Below the pieces are notes generated by a model. It worked only from the letters and a program-made list of their open reading frames with translations. It made no database searches and was not told where the DNA came from. A stretch of 64,000 bases of DNA, from assembly GCA_036874045.1 (NCBI GenBank), contig CM072342.1, positions 19,992,001 to 20,056,000 on the forward strand, written 5' to 3'. This document shows positions 1-11,500 of the stretch, piece by piece. Each line of letters starts with the position of its first letter. The stretch's first letter is position 1. The position numbers and the translations under genes are program-made. This stretch comes from Cymodocea nodosa. Lineage: Eukaryota > Streptophyta > Magnoliopsida > Alismatales > Cymodoceaceae.

Positions 1-180
1 TGAAGAAGCCTATCAATTGCGATCGCCGCGTGACCAAAAGCCTGAAAAGGCGTGTTTTTTTTTTCCCCCTTCTCGACTCCCGGAAAGAAGTGAAGCAACA
101 AGGGATTTCTGTCGTCGTCTACGTTAAAAAGCACCACTGGTCGTTTTTCTCCCCCCATCCGCTTCTGTTTCCCTTCTCCC

Positions 181-2836
181 ATGGCCACTCCGCAGTCATC
201 CTCCTCAACGCCGCTGTCATCTTCTCCTCCTTCAACTGCCGTTTCGGTTGGAGGCTCCATGCTTCTTCGATCTGTGGGGCATGTCGTTTCCGTTGTGCTC
301 ACCGTCATATTCGCCACAGGTTTGTTCCATCACTTTTCACAGATGTTTTTGTTTCTTATCATTTTTTTTTTTTTTTTGCGCCGAGATGTTATAATGAGGA
401 GGATGGTAGAAAGCTTGTCTTCCTTTTTAACGATTTGGAGGCGCTTCTTCTTTGGGATTCTTTGTTGTTTTGATGTGGGACTTTATCGACCTAGATTGGT
501 TCTATAGATTTTCAATGTTTCGATCGTAATTGTTGAGCACAAACAAAGGCAATACGGGGAAATCGTCAAATTAGCATCTGAATTTTTTTGTTTTGTTCAT
601 ATTCTCTTCCTTCCCCTCTTCCCTTGTCGGGCTAAGAGAAGTGTCATAGGGAATACATTTAAGAGCGTTACAAGCTGTTGATTTTGTTTTTCTCTCTCTC
701 GTAAATTTCTATATTCTAGTTGTTTGCGCTTCTTTCCGTTATCTGCATGTGTTGGTTCCCTAGACATTGCAGGTCTTTGACGATATGTTCGAAGAGTTCT
801 GCTACAGTTTGGTGTCTTTTAGTTTGTCTATTCTTTGTACCCGTAGGACTATCAAAGCCTGATCACCTTCTCCCCACTGCAGTTGGGTCGTTTGCAGGAG
901 CAATAACAGGAGGACTGATAGGTCTAGCAACTGAAAGTGGTCTTTTCCGTGGTGCTGGAATAGGAGCCATTTCTGGAGCTGTTTTCTCTATTGAGGTTGT
1001 AGAATCATCTCTTGCAATATGGCATTCGCATAGATCAGGAATTGGGAGCATATTGTTTGTGGTGAGTTTTATCCCCTGTAAATTGCTTTATTATGATCAC
1101 ACAGGATAAAACTTCTAGATCACTAGAATTGAATATCCAGATTACATAATGCAGAATTGAATGACAATGTGCTTGTGTCTACTTGTGCACTTTTATGTGT
1201 ATGTATGTGGTTGTGTCAATAATAAATCTATAAATATGAGTAAGTAATTTGACTTATGTGCAATATGATGCAAGGAAAAATTAAAATTTATATTTTATGA
1301 GGAGCAAACTAGATCAGACCATCCCAATCGTCAAATATCCATTAGAGATATTGCCTTTCCTTTTTAGTTTCTAAGAGGTGGGGGTCAAAATATTTATAAG
1401 CTCCAATGGGCAGCCTCCTCCTAACAACAAAAATGTCATCGCTAATGAAGCTTAAACTTTCTGTTTTTTTATCCTCCCCAAAGCACTTCACCAGTTCACC
1501 CTTTTGTCCCCTTTCATATAGATGATTATGAAATACTTCCAGAACTGGTTGTCTGAATGGATAATCTAACTTCTATTGGTTGATCCGATCTACCAAAAAG
1601 GTGTTTGGAAGTATTTTAGTGAGGATTGACCTCACATTTCATATGTGTCCCTAAATCTGGTTTAAAACGGTTGTTTCAATTTGAATCATGTTTGAAGGAG
1701 GTTAATTTTGGTGGTTAGACAACTGCCTAAAGAATACCTTAAACCATGGCACATTAAATGTATTTTTCTTGATAATGATAGTATTTTTATTTAAATTCAT
1801 ACCCAAAGCTCCTTTCCTCACAGTCGAGTGAAGGGCCTACCATCTTATCCCATTTTTATACATTAATTGTGCTAATTTAGAAAACAAAATCCAACACACT
1901 CCCAGCATCTTCTTTTCTCTTTTCATTTAGTACCTACTCATTCTCCTGTTCTGCCACTAGCATCTATGAATCACAACACTGCCATCCACAGATGGTGACC
2001 TACTGACGAGCATTAGCAGGCGAAGATGAAGGGCTTCAATAAGCCAAAATGGGGCTGAACCTCATTTGATAACATGCCTAGAGAGAGAGAGAGAGAGATA
2101 GAGAGAGAACTGTTATTAATACATCTTCAATTCTCCATATATTTAGAAAGGGGTTGTTAGTGATCTTATCACCAACCCCTTTCCATGATCCTCATGCTTT
2201 ACCTTAAATAGATGGATTCGCCACCACATAAGATGACACGTTAGAATTAGCAAAATCGTCAGCAATGTTAACTGACATTTTTTAATCATCACAGCTCGAC
2301 ACAATTTTAAGCCTCCTTAGTGGAAGACTTGTTCGGGAGAAGATTGGTCCAGCAGTGCAGAATGCAGTTCAGAGTCAGGTATTAATAGTAATTCACTAGT
2401 ATGTTTGAATTCCAAAAATTGAAACACTAGTCCTCAAGCGTGAACTTTCTTTATCAGATGAGTGCCATTGACACTCCATTTCAAGAAATATTGGATATTT
2501 TTGAAACCGGTGGCACTAAAGGTATGATGAGAGATGTAGTTGAAGGTCTGCCAAAGATGACCATCACACCAGAGGACGATTTGGATGCTTCAGAGGAGAG
2601 AATTTGCTGTTCAGTTTGTCTGCAGGTTTGCAATTTGGTTCTGCTTACAATTGAAATGTCTCGGCTCTTTTGCCTACATTTTCATACTAAAGGATCTTGT
2701 TGCATTTTTCCAGGACTTCCAGCTAGGAGAAACAGTGAGGAAACTGCCCCAATGCCATCACATGTTCCATCTTCCTTGCATTGATAGTTGGCTGACGAGA
2801 CATGGATCCTGTCCACTATGTCGTCGGGATTTCTAG
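181..2836 (+). CDS. NEP1-interacting protein-like RING-H2 E3 ubiquitin ligase
   Basis: Five exons join in phase: 181-319, 847-1061, 2295-2378, 2458-2625 and 2714-2836, giving 242 aa. The N-terminus has a hydrophobic segment (about residues 27-45). It is followed by a Gly/Ala-rich hydrophobic stretch (about 57-105) containing [18 protein letters not shown], a hallmark of the NIP1/NIP2 membrane-anchored proteins. The C-terminus is a RING-H2 finger with ligands C197, C200, C216, H218, H221, C224, C235 and C238, ending four residues later. The RING is split by intron 4 after CSVCLQ. The family is known for plastid or endomembrane RING proteins that bind the RNA polymerase NEP; E3 activity is inferred from the RING. 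The start is the first ATG in this frame, with a Ser/Thr/Pro-rich opening. Intron 2 (1062-2294) is the longest. The closest alternative is another ATL-type RING protein, but the Gly-rich segment favours NIP. Confidence 0.9.
1062..2294 (+). other. Intron 2 of the RING gene with GA microsatellite and foldback
   Basis: This intron contains a (GA)n tract at about 2081-2108 and, just downstream, a short perfect foldback: gaaaggggttg at 2146-2156 pairs with caacccctttc at 2173-2183. An inner 5-bp stem (gtgat/atcac) lies around a 3-base loop. No coding exon was found inside. Confidence 0.6.
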
Positions 2837-3639
2837 ATCCACTGAGCAACTCTCTTGTGTAAACACTCTTTTCATTCCTTTTTTTCCATCCTTCTTTTGA
2901 GATTTTTTCCTTTTATATAGACAAAACTTTTAGATTTAGAGACCACACATTGGCTTGTTATCTATGTCAGAACTGTCAGATCCGCCGTATAAAATGAGTT
3001 TTGCTGTGATGCCAATTTTTTGTCTATAATAATATATACATGCCTTACAGACGGTTCCAATGTTTTTAGTTGAACCATACCTTCTTCCATATGGCTAAAC
3101 TGATTTTTTTATAGTGGTAATGTTATTGTTTGGATTGACTTCAAGTTCTTTTCTTTCAAAATAGAGTAAAAATTAAATGTGTTATCTGCTATTGGTGGTT
3201 GATTTGATGTTAGTATGTTATGGCTGGCAGACATGAGCTACTGGCTATCGTACGTATATTTCCTTTTGCAGTCATGGTAAATCATTATCGTTGATCCATT
3301 GAACATTCCAGCGTTGGATATCTTCAGAGTGTTTTCTTTCTTGCTCTGCTGATGTGTGTCACCCGTTTTCTAAGTTAAAGATTTACTCTATCAACTGCTG
3401 TTTTTGTTTTTTCGGTGGTGGAAATATTTTTGTTTAGACTCAGATCTAAAACTTTCTTTTCTTAAAGGCTACAAAAGAAAGAATGACCAACTGTGGTTAA
3501 GATCCACTCCATGTTGGATGAGTTACTGAATTGATTTCATTGTTGTCTTACCTTTAAAAGTAGAATTAGCTTTGGCACTATGGTTAAAACTGGATGGCAC
3601 TGATTACCAAGTCCTTGTGATATAGCATTCTTTTCTTCT
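2837..3639. other. 3' flank of the RING gene, no gene seen
   Basis: The sequence is AT-rich with T-runs. It probably holds the 3' UTR of the RING gene in its first few hundred bases. I see no open frame with family resemblance on either strand. Confidence 0.5.
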
Positions 3640-4080
3640 TGGAATTTTTTTTTTGAAAATTTATAAATGAAGAAAATTCAATTTTAGACCTAACACTCAT
3701 TTTAGAAAAAAGAGGAGCATTTAATTAATTTTTAGAAGTAGTTTAAATGTTAGTCAAATAGGTTTTTAACTTATTAGAAAAATAGAATAAAGAATGTATA
3801 AAGACTATAAGGTCATTCCAAGAGAAAACTTAACTAAGCAACATAGATTGTTAGTATTAGATATAAATGTCAAAATTAAAAAAAAAATGAACGTACATGA
3901 GAACCTAAGAATGAGTACTTGTATTTAAAAGGGAAAAAAATTGAGAGAAAACTTGTTAAAAAAAGAAGTATGGAAATTAGAGAGAAGTAAATAAACTTTA
4001 AAATAAAATGAGTACTTGTATTTTAAAAAAGTTAAGAGAATCTTGTGAGATAAGTCTACTAGGTAAAGGAAAGTTTGATG
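3640..4080 (+). mobile_element. RTE-type LINE fragment (endonuclease C-terminal part)
   Basis: This stretch aligns by eye with the better preserved LINE at 28620-29090. The shared run includes tgtataaagactataaggt here versus tgtgtaagtattgtaaggt there, then the shared gagagaaaacttaac. In the related copy this part encodes the end of the APE-type endonuclease domain and the linker that follows. The fragment has many stops and indels and is dead. It ends at about 4080, where Harbinger-type sequence on the other strand begins. Confidence 0.7.
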
Positions 4081-4084
4081 GTTG

Positions 4085-5000
4085 CATTTAAAATAATTAA
4101 TGATTTACATTTATATAAACAAATAATCTGAATGACAATAGTGTTGTCATACCAGGTGGTACTTTCCACTCTATGCAGTCGAGAAGTTGCATCTTGTAAA
4201 ATCATTACATCTGCAGTTGATCCTTCCCAACCAGCAAGTACATACGTAATTTTCATGTCAAAATTACAAGCTGCCAATACATTTTGTGTTAATTCTCATT
4301 TCCTATTCCTGTATTTAGCAGTTTCTTGTCCATAAATTGTGGTATTGACATGTGTACCATCGATAGTGCCAATGCAATCCTATATTGAGAATATGTAAAA
4401 AATGTATTGTTAAACATCTATGCAAAATACATTTAATAAAATAGATGAATATAATAATATAATTCACATTTTACCTTAAAATATGAGTAGACATTTGGAT
4501 CATTACGAATTCAGTTTGACGTTGAAAATGAAGGTTTTGCTATAAGTATATCATGTAATCTTATTATAGCATTGACAACCTTATTGAAATATGTGTTAAT
4601 TGTCCAAGCAGATCTCCAAAAACGCTCAGTAGTTACTCCATATCGTTGGTTCTGACCAACTGTAACAAGAAAAATTGTTAATTTCTCTTCTACACTTATA
4701 CCTCGACTATCTTGTATAACTCTTTCTCTTTTAAGCAACTCACAAAATTCCATAAAAACAGTTCGACTCATGCGATATATTTTTCGATAGTTATATGATT
4801 GGTGAGGTATTGATAAATCTAATAATGTCCTAATATATCGTTCTCCCTCCTTACTATATATTCATTCAGTAGAATTCTTTGTAATATGTGTAATAATATG
4901 TGCAACTCCTCCACATGCTTGAGTAATTATGTTGCATATTTGCTTTCGTCTTTGTCTCTGTAATCGTCGTTGAGAACTTTCATCATAGTTGTCTATGTAG
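4085..5000 (-). pseudogene. PIF/Harbinger transposase (ORF2), truncated and interrupted
   Basis: Read on the minus strand from about 4995, one frame runs from DNYDESSQRRLQRQRR through a stop at 4862 into the Harbinger N-terminal domain (MSRTVFMEFCELLKRERV... at 4771). It continues to IRNDPNVYSYFK, where a plausible donor at about 4475 starts a short intron. The next exon opens with DCIGTIDGTHV (about 4380), carrying the first catalytic Asp. It continues through QNVLAACNFDMK to VLAGWEGSTADVMIL, which has the second Asp. In-frame stops occur at 4862, just after PSFSTSN (4511), and before ELTQN. The last catalytic residue and the C-terminal third are missing because the sequence ends at the LINE junction near 4080. 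The family mobilises DNA by cut-and-paste; this copy cannot encode an active enzyme. Confidence 0.85.
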
Positions 5001-5324
5001 AGGAAAATTATATGTAAAAAAATAAATGTCAAATATAAGCAAAGAAAGTAAATATTCAATAATATCAATAATGTTCAAACATCATAATAACAACAACAAA
5101 GTCTAACTACAAATTATTACATCACAATAAAATATTTTTTCAATAACAACATAACTCGTAAACATCATAATAACAACAACAAAGTCCAACTAAAAATTAT
5201 TACATCACAATAAAAAAGAGGGATAACTATATCTACCCTTAACATCACAATAAAATGTCCAAACAGAGGTGCATATAACAAAGGGGAAAAAATCCAGAGA
5301 ATGCATATAACAAATAATATTTCA

Positions 5325-6270
5325 CATTCTCTCAATATGATGTCTTATCCATGTAACTCGTACAGCATTAGAAGGTAACCCTAAAAAAATAGCTCTTTTC
5401 ACAAGCTGTTCTAGTAAATCTAGAGACAATATTTTCTCTACTTCTGTAAGACCCTCAAGATCCCATATTTAGGGAATAATTTCATCAATTTCTTTCCTGA
5501 GTTCTGATTTCTACCACTTCTCATCATTTTCTGCAATCTTTGCCATACTTTTACTCAGTTCATTCATTGATATAGCAATTGAATGAGATGATTCAACATG
5601 TGGTCGGGCTCTTTTTCTTGACTTTCTACCAACATTTTCACCTGTATAAGGGCTTGGTGAATGTTCATCCTCTCTACTATTAGGAAGTACCGAAGGAACT
5701 TAAGTATTGAATGTAGGGAAGGTGTCCACGGGTTCTTGGGGTTCCACATGTTGTGGTGTTGTGAAATCTTAGGGAATGCGACTATTCACTCCAGATGCTA
5801 TATTTCCATCAAACACTGTATACAGATCATCATATATTGTGCATGACTTTCCCCAACATGCTTTATATTCTGGATGTTGCTATAAGAAATAAATGAAAAA
5901 TTACTTAATATATGAAAGTTCAAAGAAATACATAAATACCGTCAAATAAAATAACATACCTGCACAAATTCATCCCAAATTTCTTTGGGAATGTCAGTAT
6001 GCCCATGGATGTAATCCCACCTCCATCCACTTTGTTTGGAAATTTTTGCATAATTCTTATACATTGTCCTCCATGTTTTCATTCTACTTTCTACATGTTT
6101 TTTCTCAACATTGGCATTAGTTTTATCATTGTATTCATCAATTACTTTTTGTCATGTTTCAACTCTGATCTTCCCATCATGTGATTTTGCATTTTCTTCT
6201 CTTATTTCTGATGCTAAGATACCTAAAAAAATTTCATCTTGTCTGATACTCCAGTTCACATACTTTTTTC
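5325..6270 (-). pseudogene. PIF/Harbinger ORF1, Myb/SANT-like DNA-binding protein
   Basis: On the minus strand a Myb/SANT-like domain begins at about 6264 (YVNWSIRQDEIFLGILASE). It runs through KKHVESRMKTWRTMYKNY and SGWRWDYIHGH to a clean donor after WDEFVQ (about 5960). A second exon starts at 5879 with HPEYKACWGKSCTIYDD, followed by a basic KSRKRARP stretch, and ends near 5330. Across both exons the frame is never shifted. It is interrupted by five stops: one replaces the conserved Trp of ETWQ-type motifs, and four sit where Gln is plausible. In Harbinger elements this protein partners the transposase at the element ends. It lies upstream of ORF2 on the same strand, the usual arrangement. 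Confidence 0.85.
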
Positions 6271-7109
6271 TTCTAGAAGAAGTTATATTCCTGTATTATG
6301 TTCATAAACAAAGCTAGAACACAAAAATCTAAAATCTTATCTATACTATATTCCTATATTCTCTCAGGTTCATTAATAAATTAATACATGCAACAACATA
6401 AATATCATATCAAATACATTGCTAACAACGTACAATTGAAATACAACATAAGAGTAATGGTTTTAAATATCTCTTTTCCTATCTTAGTGACTTAATACAT
6501 GCAACAACATAAATATCATATCAAATACATTGTCAACAATGTACAATTGAAATACAACATAAGAGTAATGAATTTAAACAACATATAATATAAAGATATG
6601 TGTATCCAATTTTGTTATTAGCACACCACATGAAAAGAGTCAACAATAATAACAATCAACTGTGGTGCACGTCTGTATCATAAAACCATGTTTTACACAT
6701 GCTCTCTAGATGAGTAGCATCATCAAGGTTTTAAATGTTGAAAAATAGAGATGTCAACAAAATATCAATACATTGATACGATATATTAATATAATGTCAG
6801 TAGAAACATAATTAAAATCTTCATTTTTCCATAAAACATCCATGTATGTGTCATATTAGAGCTTTGCACGAAAATTGAAAAATGACACAGATATTGGAAA
6901 AATTTTCCACTTACATTTGATACCATGAGCACTAGAAAACTCAAGTACAACAAAAAAACATGTAAGAGATAAATATTTTCCTAATTAATATTATAAAATA
7001 GAATTTTTGTTGTATATTCACATATCCATTTAAAAAGAAGAATTGGAGGGTACATTAAGAATAACAATACCTGCAATTGATCAGAGACAATGAAATCACG
7101 TCTGTGTTG

Positions 7110-7442
7110 AAATCATGTTTGCGAGTTGACAATGCGACGGAAGAAATCGCATCCGCAAGTTGAAATCGTGTTCGCGAGCTGACAACGCGACGGAAGAAAT
7201 CGCGTTCACGAGCTGACAACGCGACAGAAGAAATCGCTACCGCGAGCTAACAACGCAACGGAAGAAATTGCGTCTGCAAGCTAACAACGCGACGAAAGAA
7301 ATCGCTACCGCGAGCTGACAACGCAACAGAAGAAATCACGTCCGCGAGATAACAATGCGACCGAAAGAAATTGCGTTCGCGAGCTGAAATTACGTCCGCA
7401 AGCTGACAACGCGACGGAAGAAATCACATTAGCGAGCTGACG
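7110..7442. repeat. 34-bp GC-rich tandem repeat, about nine degenerate copies
   Basis: Units follow the pattern gaagaaatcgcgtccgcgag followed by ctgacaacgcgacg, with a 34-base period and single-base changes between copies; a few are shortened. The block is much richer in C and G (many CpG) than its AT-rich surroundings. The period is not a multiple of three and no frame stays open, so it is not coding. It lies upstream of ORF1 of the Harbinger element, where subterminal or leader repeats would be expected. Confidence 0.8.
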
Positions 7443-7725
7443 TCTTCGAGGGATGAGGAAAAGGGTGTCAACAACGCTTATGCCGTCAACGAGAGGCGGG
7501 ATGGTTCGTCGTGAGCGAAGGGCAGAGGTTTTTTTGGAGGTTTTTCCCCTTCTTTAAGACATCTTCAGCTCAGCAACGAACGTTAATGTATTCCAACATC
7601 TTGAGAAATTATAAGAAAATATTTCTCAAGATATTTGTTATGCACAAATACAAGAAATAAAAGGAAACATTTTCCCTTTGTTTCTTTACCTATAGTTTCC
7701 TTCTCTCTGCACAAACCCCTTCTAA

Positions 7726-8564
7726 AGTGGAAGTCGGTTCTTTTGCAACAAAAATTCCTACTGATCTAAAAGTAAAATTCCATTAAGATGACATGATATT
7801 TGACTTATTACTTATTCCATGATAGGAACATTTATGTGTAGCAAAAAGTGGTGAAAGAAAAAATAAAAAGAAAAGCAATAGAAAGTTAAATAAAATATAA
7901 GTTATTTATATATAATAAATAATAATAATTTAATAGACTTTTTATCTTAGATTTTTTGAAAAAAAACTTCTTCGTTTTTTTTTTGACCTTAAGAAATATG
8001 AAAGAATTGAAAAATGAGAACTCGTTTTTATCAATTTTTTTTAAAAAAAATTCTTATAAATCATAAAAATTATATTTTAACATATTTTATTATAAAAATC
8101 ATATTTTATCATTATAAATTATAAAAATATACCTTATCATCATAAATCATATTTTATCATTAACTTTACATCTATTTTATTATAAAAAAGTATATTTCAT
8201 TTAAAAACTTTTTGTAATATTAAACAATTATACTTTATTAAGTAATTATATTCGGTTACTTGTATTTTTTTTTTCATAATTTTTTAAAACTTTCTTTTTA
8301 TTCATTTCTATTACTTTCTAGATGTACAAAGAGATCCTTACTTGTTTGTAAAATTTACAGAACCATAGATCTCAAAAGTCAACGAGGAAACATCACCTAT
8401 GAAATGATTCATTTTTGCACTGCAGGTCCCTTTCGATGAGAAAATAAATAGATGGTACCTAAGATATAAAATGGGCACAAGTAGAATGGATTTATCTGCG
8501 GAGCAATATTACAACAAATCGTGCGGAAGACCGGAGATCAAGCTGTACGCTCTTTTGTCTGAAA
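7726..8564. other. AT-rich gap downstream of the PP2C gene
   Basis: Mostly poly-A/T and simple AT sequence (ttataaaaatcat-like units around 8080-8180). The part nearest 8564 should be the 3' UTR of the PP2C gene, which runs leftward. No gene was seen. Confidence 0.5.
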
Positions 8565-11500
8565 TTAGAAAGAAGCAAGAGAATTTGCAGGTACATTGAT
8601 CCCACCCCCTCTTATAGAAACGGTTGGGCCCTTGCTCGAGCTAGCTCTACTTATGAGATTCGAGTCGAGAAACACTACGATAACCGTAATGTCATCATGG
8701 AAATGCCGACGGACTCCGCGGTCTATCTTCTTAAGGTCGGAATATCTCATCTCTCTCTTCTTTGCTGCTTCTTGCAACGCAGCCTTCACAAGCCTCTTGG
8801 CACTTCCCTGCACGAAACCTCCCAAAATCAATAATTTATGGACAAGAAATGGCCCTAGAATTCCACAAAATCGTTTTGAAGCTCATCTTTTGTTCCAATT
8901 CAGAATCAAGTAGAGATCCATGTGAGTTCAAGTGGATATCAGAAAGAGCATGGTAATTCTACAATATTCACGAAGTTGCATGTTAATCTTTAGACTTTTT
9001 TGATGTTTGGGGTAGATGGACTTAAAAGACCTTCCAATTGTTCTGAACACAGAAAACTGGTATTACTTAGGTCTTTCATTTGCTGAAGAAGCTGACATTT
9101 AAATATCAAATGGTATTCTTCCTATTGAGGTGTAAAAATATAAAGGTGAAGTATGAATCAAGTGGTTAACTAAACTTCTTAATATAATTTTAAAGACAAA
9201 AGATGTCAAAAGAATGAAGAAAACATGATTTAATACCTATATCTAAAGAGTAGGAGGGACATATAAAATTGTAATAATTGTCAGAGCATTAAGTAAACAA
9301 GTCATACTATGAAATTATGAGAAAGACTAATCAAGCAGGGGCTAAAACATGTAACTAAAATTGCAGAAAATTACTTTAAAGTTATTCCTTTACTTAGACA
9401 ACAAATAAAAAAATTTAGAATTAAAAAAAAGGACTTCCACCTGGTTTTCATTTATTTAGAAAAAGCTTGTGATCAAGTAGCTATAAACCTACCATGATAG
9501 GTGTCTTAGAAAGGAAATAAGTATTTATGGAATATATTGGTACTATAAACAATATATATCAAAGAGTAATTATTAGTATTAAAAGTATACGAGGAAAAAC
9601 TAAAGAACTTTTAATAGACAAGTTTATACCAAGGTTCCTCTCTACATCCATACCTACTTGTCTTAGTTATGGATGAAACAGTTAAGAAAATTCAAAAATA
9701 AATACATTAATGTATGCTATTTGCTAATAACATAATTTTGGTGATAAAAGTAAGGCAAGAATTAATTGTAAATTAGAATTATAGAAAGACACTTAAGACT
9801 AAAGGATTTAGATCGTATAGGTTAAAAACTAAATATATGGAATGTAGATTTAACAAAAATAGGAATAATGATGATGATAATATAATTAGATAATTATAAG
9901 ATTCATAAAAGTAAAATTTTTAAATACTTAAGGTTTATAATAAATAGTAATGGAGAGAGTATAAAGAATGTTATTGGTAGGATTAAAGTGGGTGAAGTAG
10001 AGAAATGCTTCTAGAGTGTTATGTAATAGAAGGATACCTTAAAATTAAAAGAAGAATTCTATAAAATTACTATTCACTTAACTATACTTTATGATTCAAA
10101 ATATTATTTATAAAGCATAATGATGTGCAGAAAATTAGTATTATAGAAATGTGAATACTTAGATGAATGAATAGTAATATTATAAGAGATAAGTTAAAAA
10201 ATACTTTTATTAAAAATAGTGTAGAAGTTGCACTGATTCAAGATAAGAGAAATCAACTCAAGTGGTTTAATGATATTTTGAAAAGGTCAAAGAATGCACA
10301 AATTAGGAGAAGTATTAATTATTGTAGAAGAAACAAAAAGAAGTAGAGGAAAACTTAAAACTATTTGGTTAGTAATTGTGAGAAAATATTTAATTTTATG
10401 TAATTTTATTAAAGATAATATATGAGAAAAAAAAGATTCATGTGACCAACATCACATTATAAGATTATGACACGGGTTGTTTTTGTCAAGAAGCTGATGT
10501 TTGAGTAAATATGCACAGAATCAACCTTGTGGGAACTATAAGTGAGAATGAATTTGTGGAATGGCTATAACCAAACTGCTAGAAATTAATGAGAACAATT
10601 CTAGGAACTCTAGGGATTCTAAAAGTAGAGAGCAAGGCAGACCATGAAAATGAAGGTTATAACTGGTTTGCTATAGGTCGATATTACATGTGCAGTATAA
10701 AAATGTGCTATAGGTCGATGTTACATGTGCAGTATAAAAGCAGTATGTACACCAGCCACACGTGGACGGTGGACTTCCCTAATTGATGATGTCACCCTAA
10801 GAATATTCAGTAGAACAACATTGACGAGACTTAGTCAAGCTTCTTTTCACTCAATATAGGAAAGAATGAGAAAATATCTCCATTTGGATTGTATGATGAC
10901 GAGAAATCTTCAAAAAAAGCCACAGATAGAGTACTGTTGACAATAACTTTTTGATTGCTTAATGAAGCTAGAACCCAGAGTTTGCATGTTATGATCTTGT
11001 AGTCCTGAAAAAAACATTGATCATGTTTCCGTGGCAAATTTTCAGCCAAAGGCCCAAGGCCCTGAATTGAACCAAACTTGTTTTGATTAAGTCATTCACT
11101 GTTGCCCTTTAACATAATTCAATTTCATTAATAAAAATCAAGCTTAAATTAACTCTTCTGACATTTAACATGCAATAATATAGTCGAGGTGCTTGCTCTT
11201 TTTTAAGTAAGCAAATTCACATATTTGAAGATTTAGATTTATCTGATTGGCATGTCTATGACCTAAAATCTGTCACTATAATAAAAATATGCAAACACAT
11301 GCATTCTATGCAATGGTTCTCTGGGAAATATTGGGATAGTTATCTTACATTACGTGGATGATTTTGAACAATGTCGACTGCTTCCTGATTGCCAAGATGC
11401 TCCCATAACCCATCTGAAGCAAATATGAGGAACTGGTCATGTTGCTGAAGAGGCTGGACAGAGACTGACGGTTCAGCACTTAATATAGGTTTGCTGAAAG

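Larger units (their letters stand above)
4085..7725 (-). mobile_element. Decayed PIF/Harbinger DNA transposon, left end missing
   Basis: The element holds ORF1 and ORF2 in tandem on the minus strand plus a GC-rich tandem repeat upstream of ORF1. A candidate terminal sequence lies near 7705-7723: read on the minus strand it is gaaggggtttgtgcagagag, flanked by taa, which matches the TWA target preference of the superfamily. No matching terminal repeat was found near 4085, where the element stops against a LINE fragment. The outer boundary is therefore an inference, while membership in PIF/Harbinger is clear from the proteins. Confidence 0.65.

Noticed and set aside
30-507. Two long overlapping frames around the first exon of the RING gene
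   Set aside because: They run through the T-rich intron 1. Only the first 139 bases from 181 fit the spliced protein.
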